NCBI RefSeq assembly: GCF_023973145.1
Contig: NZ_CP099546.1
Coordinates: forward strand, 3,772,671 to 3,836,670
Length of the DNA stretch: 64,000 nucleotides
Reading direction: 5' to 3'
Origin: Natronosalvus vescus
GTDB taxonomy: Archaea; Halobacteriota; Halobacteria; Halobacteriales; Natrialbaceae
This document shows positions 62,447 through 64,000 of the stretch, one piece after another; positions within the stretch are counted from its first letter, which is position 1, and each line of letters begins with the position of its first letter. The position numbers were made by a program, and so were the translations under genes. The notes beneath the pieces were generated by a model. It was not told the origin of the DNA and ran no database searches. It was given only the letters and a program-made list of their open reading frames with translations.

Positions 62447-63682
62447 TTACCGCAGCGCTTTCCGACACGCAGCGACGCCGCCCTCCGGATCCACGTCCGC
62501 GCCGAGCGACTCGAGGGAGTCCCCGAGCGCCGTCACGACGAGGGCCACGTTTTCGGGTCGTGCGGAGTAGCCCATACAGCCGATGCGGAAGATCTCACCC
62601 GCCAGATCGCCGAGTCCGCTCGCGATCTCGAGATCGTACTGCTCGAGCACGTCGGCACAGACCTCGCCGTCATCGACCCCGTCGGGGACGCGAACGGCGT
62701 TGAGGCTCGGCAGCCAGTACTCCTCGGGGGCGTTCATCTCGAGCCCCATCCCTTCGACGCCGGCTTTGAGCGCGCCCGCGAGACGGCGATGACGCTCCCA
62801 GCGGTTCTCGAGGCCCTCTTCGGCGACCAGTCGAAGCGCCTCTCGGATCGAGTACACGTTCGTGATCGGAGCCGTGTGGTGGTACGATCGATCGTCACCC
62901 CAGTAGCCCTCGAGCAACGAGAGGTCGAGGTACCACGACCGGGGGGACTCCTCGCGGCCGAGCACCTTCTCCATGGCATGGTCCGAGAGGGTGAGCGGAC
63001 TGGCTCCCGGCGGACAGGAGAGACACTTCTGCGGGCCGGAGTAAGCCACATCGATGCCCCACTCGTCGACCTTCAGCTCGACGCCGCCGAGGGAGGTGAC
63101 GGTGTCCGCGATGACCAGCGCGTCGTGGTCGTGAGCGGCAGCCGTCAACTCGGAAACGTCCGGCTGGACGACGCCCGTACTGGTTTCGGCGTGAATAAAT
63201 CCGAACACGTCGGGGTCGTGTTCGGCCAACGCGTCCGAAACGTCCGCTGGCTCGAGGGGCTCACCCCACGGGGCGTCCACTTCGACGATGTCGCCGCCCG
63301 CGCGGCGAGCCATCTCGGCCATCCGGCCGCCGAAGTAGCCGTTGGTGGGGACGAGCATCGTATCTCCCGGCTCGACGACGTTTCCGATCGCCGCCTCCAT
63401 CGCCGCCGACCCCGTCCCGGAGACGGGAATCGTCCACTGATTGTCCGTCTGGAAGGTGTACCGGAGTAACTCCTGCACTTCGTTCATGATCTCGATAAAC
63501 GAGGGGTCGAGGTGTCCCACGAGGGGCGTACTCATCGCCCGCAGCACGCGTGGGTGGACATCGCTTGGCCCTGGCCCCATCAGCGTTCGGGTCGGCGGTG
63601 TGAGTTCGCCGACCGACGGTGCCGATTCGCTCGAGTCGCCGCTAGCTGGTGGCATACTACACTCTGGACTCGGGATCACCAA
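62447..63682 (-). CDS. PLP aminotransferase, alanine/serine-glyoxylate type
   Basis: A 411-residue fold-type I PLP enzyme (class V). 'LMGPGPSDVHPRVLRAMSTPLVGHLDPSF' (in blocks) is the family opening, 'GTGSAAMEAAIGN' the glyoxylate-binding region, and the PLP lysine sits in 'AYSGPQKCLSCPPG'. Relatives are alanine-glyoxylate, serine-glyoxylate and serine-pyruvate aminotransferases. A start at 63655 (MPPASG) is also possible; both add an acidic tail before the core. Monocistronic; a palindromic repeat lies just upstream. Confidence 0.9.
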   Translation of the reverse strand: MVIPSPECSMPPASGDSSESAPSVGELTPPTRTLMGPGPSDVHPRVLRAMSTPLVGHLDPSFIEIMNEVQELLRYTFQTDNQWTIPVSGTGSAAMEAAIGNVVEPGDTMLVPTNGYFGGRMAEMARRAGGDIVEVDAPWGEPLEPADVSDALAEHDPDVFGFIHAETSTGVVQPDVSELTAAAHDHDALVIADTVTSLGGVELKVDEWGIDVAYSGPQKCLSCPPGASPLTLSDHAMEKVLGREESPRSWYLDLSLLEGYWGDDRSYHHTAPITNVYSIREALRLVAEEGLENRWERHRRLAGALKAGVEGMGLEMNAPEEYWLPSLNAVRVPDGVDDGEVCADVLEQYDLEIASGLGDLAGEIFRIGCMGYSARPENVALVVTALGDSLESLGADVDPEGGVAACRKALR

Positions 63683-63710
63683 AAACGTTCACTCCGCGGC
63701 GAACGAGATG

Positions 63711-63796
63711 CTATCGTAGCTACTGGAAGTCGTTGTACACGTGATCGCCAGACGCATCGCCGATCAGTGTGTACATCGTTTCAGTCGTTACTATAC
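63711..63796. repeat. 86-bp palindromic repeat, copy 3
   Basis: Same length as the other two copies. Left arm CTATCGTAGCTACTGG, inner 'TGATCGCCAGACGCATCGCCGATCA' in two blocks, right arm ending TCAGTCGTTACTATAC. It lies directly upstream of the aminotransferase gene, whose start is at 63682 (minus). Confidence 0.75.
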
Positions 63797-64000
63797 CTCC
63801 GCTGATATAACGAGAGGAAGTGATCTCGATGGACGTGCTGTACGCAGGGCTCGCCCGAGCAGCGAATCCGCTGTCTCGTTTGTGAGGTGAAATCGCACAC
63901 GGTGACCCGTGTGAGGATGGCCCATGCCCCGCCGTCTCCCTGCGAACGTGAATCCGTGCCCTTAAGTGTGTGACCACGAAACGATTCTATCCGTAAGAAA
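63797..64000. other. window end, non-coding
   Basis: The last ~200 bases hold no convincing gene; only an 18-codon frame (MDVLYAGL...) is present. A CTTAAG-type AT stretch near 63961 could be a promoter element for a gene beyond the edge. Confidence 0.35.

Overview
The window is haloarchaeal chromosome, most likely from the Natrialbales (Natrinema/Haloterrigena/Natronorubrum-type). The evidence is a GC-rich, strongly acidic coding style, HalOD1 and Bat-type HTH regulators, a TIGR00270-type MBF1, an archaetidylinositol-phosphate-synthase-like CDP-alcohol transferase, type IV pilin-like N-termini, Tat signal peptides, TATA-type promoters about 25-30 bases before leaderless starts, and tRNA genes without encoded CCA. 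No rRNA, CRISPR array, intact transposase or phage region was seen.

Layout. 0-8 kb: the 5' end of a GH15 glycosidase, an LLM-class oxidoreductase, a class I glutamine amidotransferase, and a carbohydrate ABC importer. The importer's ATPase and two permeases converge on its Tat-exported binding protein and a small membrane protein. 8-13.9 kb: tRNA-Leu(CAA), the core set hisC / Fap7-type kinase / CDP-alcohol transferase, MBF1, tpiA, then a TIR-domain protein and a zinc-finger J protein. 14-17.4 kb: a small membrane protein, an ornithine-cyclodeaminase homologue and a pilin-like surface protein. 17.6-22.2 kb: a fatty-acid or side-chain degradation block (enoyl-CoA hydratase, 3-hydroxyacyl-CoA dehydrogenase, a condensing-enzyme/DUF35 fusion, an SCP2-type thiolase). 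22.4-28.7 kb: the Hsp70 locus dnaK / DnaJ-GrpE fusion / dnaJ.

28.8-33.3 kb is an accessory stretch with five small regulators or output-domain proteins and a decayed IS200/IS605 TnpB. 33.3-39.5 kb is cell-surface related: a flippase, a zinc-ribbon/methyltransferase/kinase fusion, and a large Tat-secreted beta-helix protein with four tandem repeats, closed by tRNA-Lys(CTT). 39.6-48 kb holds an RCK-DHH phosphoesterase, a PRC-barrel protein, an HD hydrolase, an aminoglycoside-phosphotransferase-like kinase, a cyclase-family hydrolase, an ABC-2 exporter and msrA. 48-55.7 kb has a FilR1-type regulator, the cobalamin genes cobO-type and cbiP with an ABC-2 exporter between them, and a 5'-nucleotidase-like phosphatase. 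55.9-64 kb has a universal stress protein, an MscS channel, a TrmB-family regulator, an M29-type aminopeptidase, small haloarchaeal conserved proteins and an alanine/serine-glyoxylate-type aminotransferase.

The most unusual signals are: (1) a protein joining a J-less DnaJ zinc-finger/C-terminal module to a complete GrpE, encoded between dnaK and dnaJ; (2) three dispersed copies of an imperfect palindrome, each exactly 86 bp; (3) two copies of a second palindromic element placed directly after stop codons; (4) both tRNA genes followed about 100 bp downstream by a copy of their own 3' end; (5) a condensing enzyme fused to DUF35 that appears to lack its catalytic cysteine; and (6) the methyltransferase-kinase fusion next to a flippase.
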